A stretch of 6,290 nucleotides of DNA from NCBI GenBank assembly GCA_007131895.1, contig SLPR01000501.1:1-6290 (forward strand), in the 5' to 3' direction. This stretch comes from Bacteroidales bacterium (GTDB lineage: Bacteria > Bacteroidota > Bacteroidia > Bacteroidales > UBA7960). Made by a program: the position numbers and the translations under genes. This document shows positions 1 through 6,290 of this stretch, piece by piece (within the stretch, counting starts at the first letter, position 1; each line of letters starts with the position of its first letter). The notes beneath the pieces are model-generated. The model had not been told where the DNA came from. It ran no database searches and saw only the letters and a program-made list of their open reading frames with translations.

Positions 1-1233
1 AAAGCACGATGGGAGAGCGAAAAAGAGGTTGTGGAAGGTATCCAAAGCCAGAAAAAAGCCATTGAGCAACTCAAGTTCGAAGCCGAACAGGCCGAACGAA
101 ACGGAGATTTTGGTAAAGTTGCTGAAATCCGTTATGGCCGCATGAAAGTTACTGAGGAAAAGCTGGAAAAGCTGAAAGAGAAGCTCCAGGAAATGCAATC
201 CGGAAACGCTATGATTAAAGAGGAAGTTACTTCAGAAGACATCGCGGATGTGGTTTCAAAATGGACAGGTATACCTGTAAGCCGCATGCTGCAGAGCGAA
301 AGGGAGAAATTGCTTACACTGGAAGATGAGATTCACAAAAGGGTTGTAGGGCAAGATGAAGCCATTGGGGCTGTTGCTGATGCCATCAGGCGAAGCCGGG
401 CCGGACTGCAGGATCACAAACGACCAATTGGTTCTTTTATCTTTTTGGGAACCACCGGTGTGGGTAAAACCGAGTTAGCAAGGGCATTGGCAACGTTTCT
501 TTTCAGTGACGAAAATGCCATGATACGCATTGATATGTCAGAATACCAGGAGAGACATACCGTAAGCAGACTAATTGGTGCACCTCCAGGATATGTTGGG
601 TACGAAGAAAGTGGTCAGCTTACCGAAGCGGTCAGAAGAAAACCTTACTCGGTAGTGTTGCTCGACGAAATAGAAAAAGCACACCCCGATGTCTTCAATA
701 TCCTGCTGCAGGTTCTCGATGAGGGTCGACTCACAGATAACAAAGGAAGAACTGCCGACTTTAAAAATACCATCATCATTATGACTTCCAACATCGGCTC
801 GACACTGATACAGGAAAATTTCGAAAAAACTGATGAAAACAATTACGACGAGGTGATGGAAAAAACCCGCGACCAGGTGGCTGCTATTTTGAAAAAAACC
901 ATCAGGCCGGAATTTCTCAACAGAATAGATGAAACAATCATGTTTAAACCCCTGGTTTTTGATGAACTAAAAGAAATCGTAAAAATCCAGATGCAGAATG
1001 TTGCAGGCATGCTGGCAGAAAACGGCATTAGTCTTACCACCTCCGAACCGGCACTATCCTGGATTGCCAAAGCGGGTTTTGACCCACAATATGGTGCACG
1101 CCCCCTGAAAAGGGCTATTCAGAAGACCATCCTCAACAGGCTGTCCAAAGAAATTCTGGCCGGCAGGATCTTGCGCGATTCACGTATTTCCATTCGTGTA
1201 AAGGACGATGAACTGGAGTTTGTAAACGAGTAG
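1..1233 (+). CDS. clpB: ATP-dependent chaperone ClpB, C-terminal half (5' end outside window)
   Basis: ClpB is a cytosolic hexameric AAA+ disaggregase that works with DnaK to pull proteins out of aggregates. The reading frame is open from base 1 with no start, so the gene begins outside the window; the GTG at 31 is internal. About 410 residues are visible, against roughly 860 for the family. Codons 1-72 are the end of the coiled-coil middle domain (AEIRYGR motif). Then come the linker SKWTGIPVSRM and the second AAA+ domain: Walker A GTTGVGKT (448-471), pore loop GYVG (589-600), Walker B VVLLDE (652-669), sensor 1 asparagine (790-792), arginine finger in RPEFLNR (R at 922-924) and sensor 2 GARPLKR (1093-1113). 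All catalytic motifs are intact. The stop is TAG, followed 35 bp later by a terminator hairpin. No heat-shock control can be judged because the promoter is missing. The intact middle domain and M-domain/NBD2 junction favour ClpB over ClpA or ClpC. Confidence 0.97.
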   Translation, partial: KARWESEKEVVEGIQSQKKAIEQLKFEAEQAERNGDFGKVAEIRYGRMKVTEEKLEKLKEKLQEMQSGNAMIKEEVTSEDIADVVSKWTGIPVSRMLQSEREKLLTLEDEIHKRVVGQDEAIGAVADAIRRSRAGLQDHKRPIGSFIFLGTTGVGKTELARALATFLFSDENAMIRIDMSEYQERHTVSRLIGAPPGYVGYEESGQLTEAVRRKPYSVVLLDEIEKAHPDVFNILLQVLDEGRLTDNKGRTADFKNTIIIMTSNIGSTLIQENFEKTDENNYDEVMEKTRDQVAAILKKTIRPEFLNRIDETIMFKPLVFDELKEIVKIQMQNVAGMLAENGISLTTSEPALSWIAKAGFDPQYGARPLKRAIQKTILNRLSKEILAGRILRDSRISIRVKDDELEFVNE

Positions 1234-1268
1234 TTCGTTTGTTTGAAAACTAAGGAGCCACCAATAAA

Positions 1269-1326
1269 AAAAGGGATAAAACCAAAGTTGAAAGGATTTC
1301 GATTTTCAACTTGTTTTATCCCTTTT
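1269..1326. terminator. Bidirectional intrinsic terminator between convergent clpB and the release-factor-like gene
   Basis: The outer arms 1269-1282 (AAAAGGGATAAAAC) and 1313-1326 pair perfectly over 14 bp. After a small two-base bulge, the inner arms 1286-1293 and 1304-1311 pair over 8 bp, leaving a 10-base loop. On the minus strand the stem ends in seven T residues (A-run 1266-1272), so it is a strong terminator for the gene at 1345-2415. On the plus strand it ends in four T residues, so it also suits clpB. Its place in the gap between two convergent stop codons supports a shared role. Confidence 0.85.
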
Positions 1327-1344
1327 CTGATCAGGATATTAGTT

Positions 1345-2415
1345 TCAGTATCTTAAAATAGCTGCAATTTTATGGTGATTGCCGAGGGTTCCGTCATCAA
1401 CAAAAACTACCTTCCCTCCTTTTTCCATCACGATTTCTGCCACTTCATCCACCGCATCGGGCATAATTTTATTCTCAGGCAGATTACTGGTATCCAGCAC
1501 GAGTGTATTATTCTCCTCTAAACCAGCACTGATATGGTATTCCTGCTCTGCCACCAGCGTACTTATACGCCCTTCATTGGCCAAACGCCAAACGTCAGAT
1601 ATTCCTGATGCAAGCCTGCGCGCGCTTATAGCCTTTTGCAGATCATTTAATGCCGAATGCCTCTCTTTTTTGGTTTTCTCACGCACCACTTCCCAGGCTT
1701 TTTTCCCGAGATCATGAGCAGATACGGCTTCATAATTCCCTTCCAGCTGCCCAAATATGATGTCTTTAACATCTGCCACTTCCCGGTACAAGGCAAGGTT
1801 TTTCTGTACCCCTGCCAATACAAGCAGCGTGGGGTCCACATGGTAATGGTTCAGGAAAATCTTATCCACTTTATTAAAAAACTCCTTTATCTGCTTCTCC
1901 TTTTCCCTGGAAAAGTCAGAAGGGTTAAGCTCCAGCATGGGAAATTCACTTTGCACCGGGAAACCATTTTCCGTTATTTCTACAGCCTGATCCCGGAAAC
2001 ATGAAATCAACCTGGCCCTGAAAAGGCTCAAATCGAGAATATAGTAATGGGTAGCCCTGTTAACCCCCATGATAAGATCCCTGGTAGCAAACGTTTTATC
2101 AATAATAAGTCGTTCTCTCACCCTGAAGGGGATATCTACCATCTGCGATACTTCTTTGCTGACAAAGAGTGCCAGCCCGTCTAATGTTCTACTGATATCA
2201 ACCTGTGCAGCAAGCTTTTGAATTTTATCAATCAAATCTCTGGCATCTTTTTTACCAAGCTCCTGCTCCAGTTTGTCGCCAGCTTCACGCACCAGCTTTT
2301 TTATACGAATAGCATTCTTCTGATTATCGGGTGCTGTTCGATAGGTTGGTAAAATGATCGACACGCAAGGATATTCCTTCACCTGCATTAAGCTGTTCAA
2401 TAATTGCTTGTCCAT
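1345..2415 (-). CDS. Bacterial archaeo-eukaryotic release-factor-like protein (baeRF family 3 type)
   Basis: This 356-residue cytosolic protein has the three-part layout of the eRF1/Pelota fold. Residues 1-118 form an N-terminal domain with the family-like stretch VSIILPTYRTAPDNQ. Residues 120-258 form the middle domain, running from HYYILDLS through KEFFNKVDK and VLAGVQKNLALYREV to QLEGNYEAVSAHDLG. Residues 275-356 form an L7Ae-like C-terminal domain (GRISTLVAEQEYH; GGKVVFVDDGTLG). The peptide-releasing GGQ tripeptide of eRF1 is absent from the whole protein. It is therefore unlikely to be a normal termination factor; a role in ribosome rescue or in countering ribosome damage is inference from the family. 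Start: ATG at 2415-2413, with an A-rich leader and no Shine-Dalgarno, usual for Bacteroidota. It appears monocistronic, with a candidate promoter at 2448-2479 and a terminator hairpin just past the stop. Family assignment is from remembered sequence pattern, not a search. Confidence 0.82.
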   Translation of the reverse strand: MDKQLLNSLMQVKEYPCVSIILPTYRTAPDNQKNAIRIKKLVREAGDKLEQELGKKDARDLIDKIQKLAAQVDISRTLDGLALFVSKEVSQMVDIPFRVRERLIIDKTFATRDLIMGVNRATHYYILDLSLFRARLISCFRDQAVEITENGFPVQSEFPMLELNPSDFSREKEKQIKEFFNKVDKIFLNHYHVDPTLLVLAGVQKNLALYREVADVKDIIFGQLEGNYEAVSAHDLGKKAWEVVREKTKKERHSALNDLQKAISARRLASGISDVWRLANEGRISTLVAEQEYHISAGLEENNTLVLDTSNLPENKIMPDAVDEVAEIVMEKGGKVVFVDDGTLGNHHKIAAILRY

Positions 2416-2447
2416 ATTTTTTTGTGTTTTAATGAAAATTCATCTGA

Positions 2448-2479
2448 CGAATATAACGAATTTGCCCTTTAAAATCAAA
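2448..2479 (-). promoter_or_regulatory. Candidate Bacteroidota-type promoter for the release-factor-like gene
   Basis: Read on the minus strand, TTTG (2479-2476) is followed after 20 bases by TATATTCG (2455-2448). The known Bacteroidota primary-sigma consensus is TTTG near -33 and TAnnTTTG near -7, so the first element is exact and the second has one mismatch. Transcription would start near 2441 and leave a leader of about 25 bases before the ATG at 2415. The spacing and position fit well, but this is pattern matching only. Confidence 0.55.
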
Positions 2480-2490
2480 TGATTTAATAG

Positions 2491-2507
2491 TTATTGTGCC
2501 ACAATAA
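2491..2507. promoter_or_regulatory. Perfect 17-bp palindrome, candidate operator
   Basis: TTATTGTG and CACAATAA are exact inverted copies around a single C. The site lies about 12 bp upstream of the candidate -33 box of the release-factor-like gene, at roughly -50 to -66 from its predicted start. That position would suit an activator or a repressor that binds upstream. The arms do not match a regulator site that I can name with confidence. Confidence 0.4.
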
Positions 2508-2579
2508 TCCCAATACCCGGCTTTCTGAAAACAACAACAGACGCATAATTGCAATGAATGTCTGTTAAAAAAATGTGTG

Positions 2580-2698
2580 AAAAGTCATAAAAGGAAGTTC
2601 CCTTCGTTTAATGATTAAGAAATCATGCTTTCCAACCATAAGAATGTCATGCAGAAAAACACTCAGCAAGCAGCCAGAATAATCTTTTATGACTTTTT
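2580..2698. repeat. 15-bp perfect inverted repeat enclosing 89 bp
   Basis: AAAAAGTCATAAAAG at 2580-2594 is the exact reverse complement of 2684-2698. Inside, 2598-2601 can also pair with 2677-2680 (one G-U pair), extending the stem past a short internal loop. A second small hairpin sits within the enclosed segment (ATGATT 2612-2617 with AATCAT 2622-2627). No target-site duplication flanks the arms, so a miniature transposon is not supported. It could be a paired regulator site, a structured leader or small RNA, or a decayed element. The repeat itself is seen directly; its role is unknown. Confidence 0.6.
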
Positions 2699-2746
2699 GA
2701 GTTGGCCCTTATCAACAGAACAAATAACCCGCATGGAAATAATACC

Positions 2747-2754
2747 TATTTTTG
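2747..2754 (+). promoter_or_regulatory. TAnnTTTG -7 box, candidate promoter of the ABC permease gene
   Basis: TATTTTTG matches the Bacteroidota -7 consensus exactly. No TTTG or TTG lies at the expected distance upstream (about 2723-2727), so the -33 element is missing or very weak. Transcription would begin near 2761, about 39 bases before the TTG at 2800. The box overlaps the earlier TTG at 2752, which argues against that codon being the translation start. Confidence 0.4.
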
Positions 2755-2799
2755 CAGGACAAAACAGGAAACCTGGTTAAGAATATAAATTCCTTTACA

Positions 2800-4014
2800 T
2801 TGAACACCCCGTTTTTTATAGCCCGCCGAATGGGTGCAGAAAAGAAAAACCTTACCGGGCTGGTTAAATTGATTGCCATCCTCTCCATTTCCCTGGGTCT
2901 ATCAGTGATGATCCTGGCAGTGGCTGTAGTTACAGGCTTTCAGAATGAGATCAAGAGCAAAGCCATTGGGTTTGGCTCCCATATCCAGATTACCAACTTT
3001 GACTACAACATCTCTTATGAAACACAACCTGTTAGTAAGAACCAGGAATTTTATGAAGAACTGGCTGCTACATCCGGTATTAAAAACATTCATGTATTTT
3101 CCACCAAACCCGGCATAATAAAAACCGATGAGGAGATACACGGAGTAATATTCAAAGGAGTAGGCAGTGATTATGACTGGGAATTTTTCAGCAACCGAAT
3201 GATTGATGGTGCCATTACTCTTTACAATGACAGCATCAGAAGTGACAACATCATTATCTCAGCTTACGTATCCCGCTTACTGGGTATCAGCACCGGAGAT
3301 GATGTGTTGCTTTATTTTATTCAGGATCCGCCTCGTGTGCGAAGACTCAACATTTCAGGAATTTACGAAACCGGGCTTGAAGAGCTGGATAAAATCTTCG
3401 TACTGGGTGATATTCAACATGCGCAAAGGCTTAACAACTGGGAGCCAGACCAGGTGGGAGGTTTTGGCATAGTACTGGAAAACTTCCGCCAGCTCGATCA
3501 TTTCAATGAAATAGTACAAGAGGTTATTCCTTATACCTTATACACCCGAACCATAGCGGAGATTTACCCCCAGATTTTTGACTGGCTGGCATTGCTGGAC
3601 ATGAACGTTTATGTAATAATTGTTATTGTAGTGCTGGTGGCTGGAATCAACATGATAACTACCCTGCTGATTTCAGTACTCGAAAAAACCAACATGATAG
3701 GGGTTCTTAAGGCCCTGGGAGCAAGCAACAAGCATATCCGCAAAATATTCCTTTATCATGCAGGTTTTCTGATTGCAAGAGGGATGATCCTGGGGAACAT
3801 CCTGGGAATTGGGCTTGGAGTTTTACAACAATATTTCGGAATAGTAACACTCTCCCAGGAGTCTTATTTCGTGGATGTTGTGCCGGTAGATTTGGATATA
3901 TTTTACATCCTGCTGCTAAATGCAGGCACTTTTGCCATTTGCATGGCAATGCTGATAATGCCAAGTTACATTATTGCCAGGATATCACCCGTAAGAGCAA
4001 TTACTTTTAGATAA
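2800..4014 (+). CDS. ABC transporter permease, LolC/LolE (FtsX/MacB) type
   Basis: This inner-membrane permease (404 residues from the chosen start) resembles the LolC/LolE family, whose members pair with the ATPase LolD to extract lipoproteins from the inner membrane for transfer to the outer membrane. The order of parts is a cytoplasmic N-terminus (FFIARR), TM1 at about 22-46, a large periplasmic domain at 47-268, TM2 at 269-293, a cytoplasmic coupling segment with NMIGVLKALGAS (298-309), TM3 at 316-342, and TM4 at 366-392 ending in RISPVRAITFR. This four-helix layout is the family norm. No ATPase gene adjoins it, so the partner is encoded elsewhere. Start: no ATG precedes the conserved FFIARR; the frame is closed by TAA at 2740. 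TTG 2800 gives MNTPFFIARR, matching the usual family N-terminus as I recall it; TTG 2752 would add 16 residues, and ATG 2830 would cut into the motif. The exact exported substrate is inferred from the family. Confidence 0.88.
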   Translation: MNTPFFIARRMGAEKKNLTGLVKLIAILSISLGLSVMILAVAVVTGFQNEIKSKAIGFGSHIQITNFDYNISYETQPVSKNQEFYEELAATSGIKNIHVFSTKPGIIKTDEEIHGVIFKGVGSDYDWEFFSNRMIDGAITLYNDSIRSDNIIISAYVSRLLGISTGDDVLLYFIQDPPRVRRLNISGIYETGLEELDKIFVLGDIQHAQRLNNWEPDQVGGFGIVLENFRQLDHFNEIVQEVIPYTLYTRTIAEIYPQIFDWLALLDMNVYVIIVIVVLVAGINMITTLLISVLEKTNMIGVLKALGASNKHIRKIFLYHAGFLIARGMILGNILGIGLGVLQQYFGIVTLSQESYFVDVVPVDLDIFYILLLNAGTFAICMAMLIMPSYIIARISPVRAITFR

Positions 4015-4019
4015 AAAAA

Positions 4020-4048
4020 AAGCCGTTTCATGAAGCATGAGACGGCTT
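4020..4048. terminator. Bidirectional intrinsic terminator between the permease and barrel genes
   Basis: Arms 4020-4032 (AAGCCGTTTCATG) and 4036-4048 pair over 13 bp, with one T-G wobble, around a three-base loop. On the minus strand the stem is followed by a long T-run (A-run 4013-4021), ideal for terminating the barrel gene 45 bp upstream. On the plus strand it begins only 5 bp after the permease stop codon and is followed by a T-rich tract. Confidence 0.9.
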
Positions 4049-4093
4049 AATTTGTATTTTTAAATTGTACTGTTTTTGGGTGGTTGGAAAAAA

Positions 4094-4714
4094 TCAGAAC
4101 AATAACCCAATGCTGAATAAGATTTGCCGGGGGCGGGAATCAAAATCGTAAGTGGTATCTCCAATTTCAATTCCATCTCCCAGGTCACTGAGTCCGAATT
4201 GATATTTCAGGTCAAGGGCTAAATTGCCAAGATTCATTCCGGCTCCTATCTGAAAGCCATAGGTAGCAGGATTAAAACGCTCCCTGAAACCAGACTCTTC
4301 AGAAGATAAGCCTGACGAGCTGCTCAGCAAAAAACTGGCCACCGGCCCGAGTCCAGCTCTCAGTGGTCCGATTTTGGCCCCTACCATAACCGGAATATCA
4401 AGATGCGAAAACTTTTGCTGAAAATAGCTGTCAGGTTGTCCCTCACGCTCAAGAACCAAATCATGCCCGGTAGATGCAAACAAAAGTTCCGGCATCACAA
4501 ATACTCCCATTAGAGAAATCTGCGCCATAACTCCAGCATGAAAACCGGTATAGGATTCACTGACGGTTTTGATTCGGGTTTGCGGGTCATCCATCTCATA
4601 CGTTTTGGAGGGAAGTCTGCTGAAATTCATTCCTCCCCGTAACCCAAATGAAAACTGTGCCTGTGATACATGCACTAAACTTAGCAATAGCAAAAAAAAG
4701 AATGTCTTTTTCAT
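4094..4714 (-). CDS. Small outer-membrane beta-barrel protein (PorT-like family)
   Basis: This 206-residue protein begins with a clear Sec signal peptide: MKK, a hydrophobic core FFFLLLLSLVHV, and a likely signal peptidase I cut after SQA (residue 19), leaving Q at the mature N-terminus. The mature part alternates polar and hydrophobic residues in short strands with glycine turns (FSFGLRGGMNFS; LDIPVMVGAKIG; TYGFQIGAGMNL; LDLKYQFGLSDL) and ends in a terminal strand RQILFSIGLLF with a C-terminal phenylalanine. This is the pattern of the outer-membrane beta-barrel domain common in Bacteroidota. The size suggests about eight strands. Function is unknown; similarity to PorT does not make it a type IX secretion component. 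The start ATG at 4714 is set by the signal peptide. It lies 138 bp downstream of the DUF349 gene on the same strand; I see no clear promoter or terminator in that gap, so co-transcription is possible. It ends before the shared terminator. Confidence 0.85.
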   Translation of the reverse strand: MKKTFFFLLLLSLVHVSQAQFSFGLRGGMNFSRLPSKTYEMDDPQTRIKTVSESYTGFHAGVMAQISLMGVFVMPELLFASTGHDLVLEREGQPDSYFQQKFSHLDIPVMVGAKIGPLRAGLGPVASFLLSSSSGLSSEESGFRERFNPATYGFQIGAGMNLGNLALDLKYQFGLSDLGDGIEIGDTTYDFDSRPRQILFSIGLLF

Positions 4715-4852
4715 ATTTATAAAGATTAGTTTGACAGTATTTAACAGAAATCATACCATAGAAAACAATTGAATGAACAAAGCATGGCAAATTTTCCGGA
4801 GGAGAAACCGGCACATGCCTTTCCAATCAAATCACAAAACGGTCAAAACCTA

Positions 4853-6290
4853 TCAGGAAGCACTGAGAATTTTTAATTTTTCCTCCAGAATGGCAATGTC
4901 CGCCCTGGCATCAGTTATCTTTTTCTCAAACTCAGCCTTCAATACATCAGCCTTCCTGGATGATGCAAAAAAGCCTATGTTATTTTCCCATAGCTTGATA
5001 TCATTCTGTAAACCATTGATTTTGTTTACCAGGAAATTTCTTTCCTTATACATGATGTTTTCAGCATTGGGTGAATTCTTCAGGTTTTCTATTTTATTTT
5101 TAAACCCAATAGTTGACTTTGCCTTCCGACTGATGTTAAGCTTATCAAACTGCTCATTTACAACCGTTCTGAACTCATTCTGGATTTTGTCTTTTTCCTT
5201 GATGGGAACATGACCAATTTCCATCCACTGACGTTGAAAATCCTTCAGTGTATTAAGATTCTCTGTACTATCTTTAGAATACTCGTAAGTTTTCACCCTT
5301 TCGATGAGTTCCTTCTTCTTGTTAAGGTTCTCTTCCTGTTTTTCTCCAATATTGGAAAAATATTCTGCTTTTCTGTTGAAAAATTCATCACATGCTGCTC
5401 TGAACCTTTTCCATACTTTATCAGAAAACTTTTTGGGTACAGGACCTATCTTTTTCCATTGCTGTTGCAGCGAAATAAGTTCATCCGTGGTTTGTTTCCA
5501 GTCTTCACTGTCTTTGGCTGCTTCAGCCTGCACACAAAGGTTTAGCTTTTGATTGTAGTTTTCGGTCTGATCTTCTTTGTAACGGAAGAAAAAATCTTTT
5601 TTGTTTTTGAAGAAGGTATCCAGTGCGGTTCTGAATCTTACCCAGACTTCGTCATTAACTTTTTTAGGGGCAAACCCAATGGTTTTCCAAACCTTGAAAA
5701 GCTCGTTTACTTTATCGGTGGCCTCCTGCCATTTCCGGGGTGAGTCAGAGGTAAAATCAGTAAGCTGTTCTGCCTGTTCGCAAAGAAGTACCTTGGCAGC
5801 ATAGTTTTTGGTTTGTTCTTCTCTCAGTGAATCATAGTAGGCTTGCCTTCTGTCATTCAATGTATCAGAAGCCGCCTTGAACCGTTCCCATATTTCATCC
5901 TTCTTGTCTTTGGGAACAGGACCTGTTTCTTTCCAGGCTTCATGAAGCTTTTGCAGCTTCTGAAAAGATTTGTTTACGGATGTTTCCAGCAACAACTCTT
6001 CGGCCTTTTCACAAAGTTCGGCTTTGGCTTCCAGATTCTTTTTCAGATCAAGATCCCTGAGTTCTTTGTTAATTTTTACCTTATCAAAAAATTTCTCCAC
6101 CAGAAAATGGTAGTTGTTCCATAATGTGCTCTTGGCTCCCTGGGGAACAGGCCCTATCTCGCGCCATTTGTCCTGAAGCTCTTTAAAAACATCGTAGGTC
6201 TTTTTTAATTCTTCTTCCGATTCAATCAGATTGCGCAATTCTTCAAGGATTTCTTCCTTTACCTTGAGGTTGTCTTGTTTTTGTTTTTCA
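4853..6290 (-). CDS. DUF349 tandem-repeat protein (N-terminus outside window)
   Basis: The frame stays open to base 6290, reading EKQKQDNLKVKEEILEE before the TTG at 6238, so that codon is internal and the gene starts beyond the right edge. About 478 residues are visible. Five DUF349 repeats are present, each centred on a tryptophan in a W-x-x-(I/T)-G-x-x-P motif: WREIGPVP, WKETGPVP, WKTIGFAP, WKKIGPVP and WMEIGHVP (tryptophan codons ending at 6166, 5935, 5689, 5458 and 5227). Spacing is 77, 82, 77 and 77 residues. A second motif (DExWxRFR type) follows each; in the fifth the tryptophan is glutamine (DKIQNEFR). Linkers after repeats 1-3 carry a repeated cysteine (LCEKAEE, LCEQAEQ, LCVQAEA). 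The last 60 or so residues look like coiled coil. The sequence is highly charged, without signal peptide or membrane segments in the visible part, suggesting a helical cytosolic protein. The family is described as a domain of unknown function in up to five tandem copies; no function is claimed here. Confidence 0.92.
   Translation of the reverse strand, partial: EKQKQDNLKVKEEILEELRNLIESEEELKKTYDVFKELQDKWREIGPVPQGAKSTLWNNYHFLVEKFFDKVKINKELRDLDLKKNLEAKAELCEKAEELLLETSVNKSFQKLQKLHEAWKETGPVPKDKKDEIWERFKAASDTLNDRRQAYYDSLREEQTKNYAAKVLLCEQAEQLTDFTSDSPRKWQEATDKVNELFKVWKTIGFAPKKVNDEVWVRFRTALDTFFKNKKDFFFRYKEDQTENYNQKLNLCVQAEAAKDSEDWKQTTDELISLQQQWKKIGPVPKKFSDKVWKRFRAACDEFFNRKAEYFSNIGEKQEENLNKKKELIERVKTYEYSKDSTENLNTLKDFQRQWMEIGHVPIKEKDKIQNEFRTVVNEQFDKLNISRKAKSTIGFKNKIENLKNSPNAENIMYKERNFLVNKINGLQNDIKLWENNIGFFASSRKADVLKAEFEKKITDARADIAILEEKLKILSAS

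Larger units (their letters stand above)
2416..2799. other. Divergent intergenic region with several DNA signals, no convincing gene
   Basis: This 384-bp A/T-rich stretch separates two divergently transcribed genes. It contains a candidate minus-strand promoter, a 17-bp palindrome, a long inverted repeat and a plus-strand TAnnTTTG box, each listed separately. The only small frames are trivial, for example 23 codons from ATG 2612 and 15 codons from ATG 2733; neither has a recognisable product. No tRNA-like fold was seen. Bases 2508-2579 hold nothing I can name. Confidence 0.7.

Noticed and set aside
31..33. GTG as a start codon for the clpB frame
   Set aside because: The frame is open upstream to base 1 and those codons (KARWESEKEV) continue the ClpB middle domain, so the gene is simply cut by the window edge.
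448..471. Walker A reads GTTGVGKT, not the common GPTGVGKT
   Set aside because: As I recall, threonine at this place is normal in Bacteroidota ClpB, and the catalytic lysine and threonine are intact.
1379..2004. Plus-strand open frames opposite the release-factor-like gene
   Set aside because: They lie antisense to a clearly coding gene, have low-complexity serine/phenylalanine-rich products and match no family.
2612..2683. A 23-codon frame starting ATG at 2612 as a small protein gene
   Set aside because: No ribosome-binding or promoter signal, no recognisable product, and it lies inside the inverted repeat; length is within chance expectation.
2580..2698. Miniature transposable element with terminal inverted repeats
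   Set aside because: No flanking target-site duplication is visible and only one copy can be seen here; kept only as an inverted repeat.
4796..4811. CCGG...CCGG hairpin as a terminator for the DUF349 gene
   Set aside because: Only four base pairs with an eight-base loop and no proper T-run; too weak to call.
4773..6124. Plus-strand open frames opposite the DUF349 gene
   Set aside because: They are antisense to a strongly coding repeat protein; their phenylalanine/serine-rich products arise from complementing its lysine/glutamate-rich codons.
6236..6238. TTG as the start of the DUF349 gene
   Set aside because: The frame continues to the window edge with charged helical sequence of the same type, so the true start is outside.

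Overview
This window looks like ordinary chromosome from a member of the Bacteroidota, probably of the Bacteroidales/Marinilabiliales type. The evidence is indirect but consistent. The ABC permease and the multi-repeat DUF349 protein have the form usual in that phylum. There is a small PorT-like outer-membrane barrel. Shine-Dalgarno sequences are not evident and the leaders are A/T-rich. Two candidate promoters resemble the Bacteroidota TTTG / TAnnTTTG consensus. No mobile element, phage gene, CRISPR array, tRNA or rRNA was seen.

Layout from left to right. Bases 1-1233 (+) hold the C-terminal half of the disaggregase ClpB, cut by the left edge. A long hairpin (1269-1326) serves as a shared terminator between clpB and the convergent gene at 1345-2415 (-). 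That gene encodes a bacterial relative of the archaeo-eukaryotic release factors (baeRF family 3 type) with no GGQ motif. A 384-bp divergent intergenic region (2416-2799) follows. It holds a candidate promoter for the release-factor-like gene, a 17-bp perfect palindrome just upstream of it, a 15-bp perfect inverted repeat enclosing 89 bp, and a perfect TAnnTTTG box ahead of the next gene.

Bases 2800-4014 (+) encode a four-helix LolC/LolE-type (FtsX/MacB superfamily) ABC permease, apparently starting at TTG. A hairpin at 4020-4048 terminates it and the convergent gene at 4094-4714 (-), a small secreted outer-membrane beta-barrel protein. Bases 4853-6290 (-) hold a DUF349 protein with five visible tandem repeats and a coiled-coil tail; its N-terminus lies beyond the right edge.

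No single pathway unites the genes. ClpB and the release-factor-like protein both fit proteostasis or translation quality control, and the permease and barrel both fit envelope biogenesis. However, each gene appears to have its own transcription unit, except possibly the last two minus-strand genes. I found no clearly novel system. The best candidates for a second look are the non-coding signals in 2416-2799.
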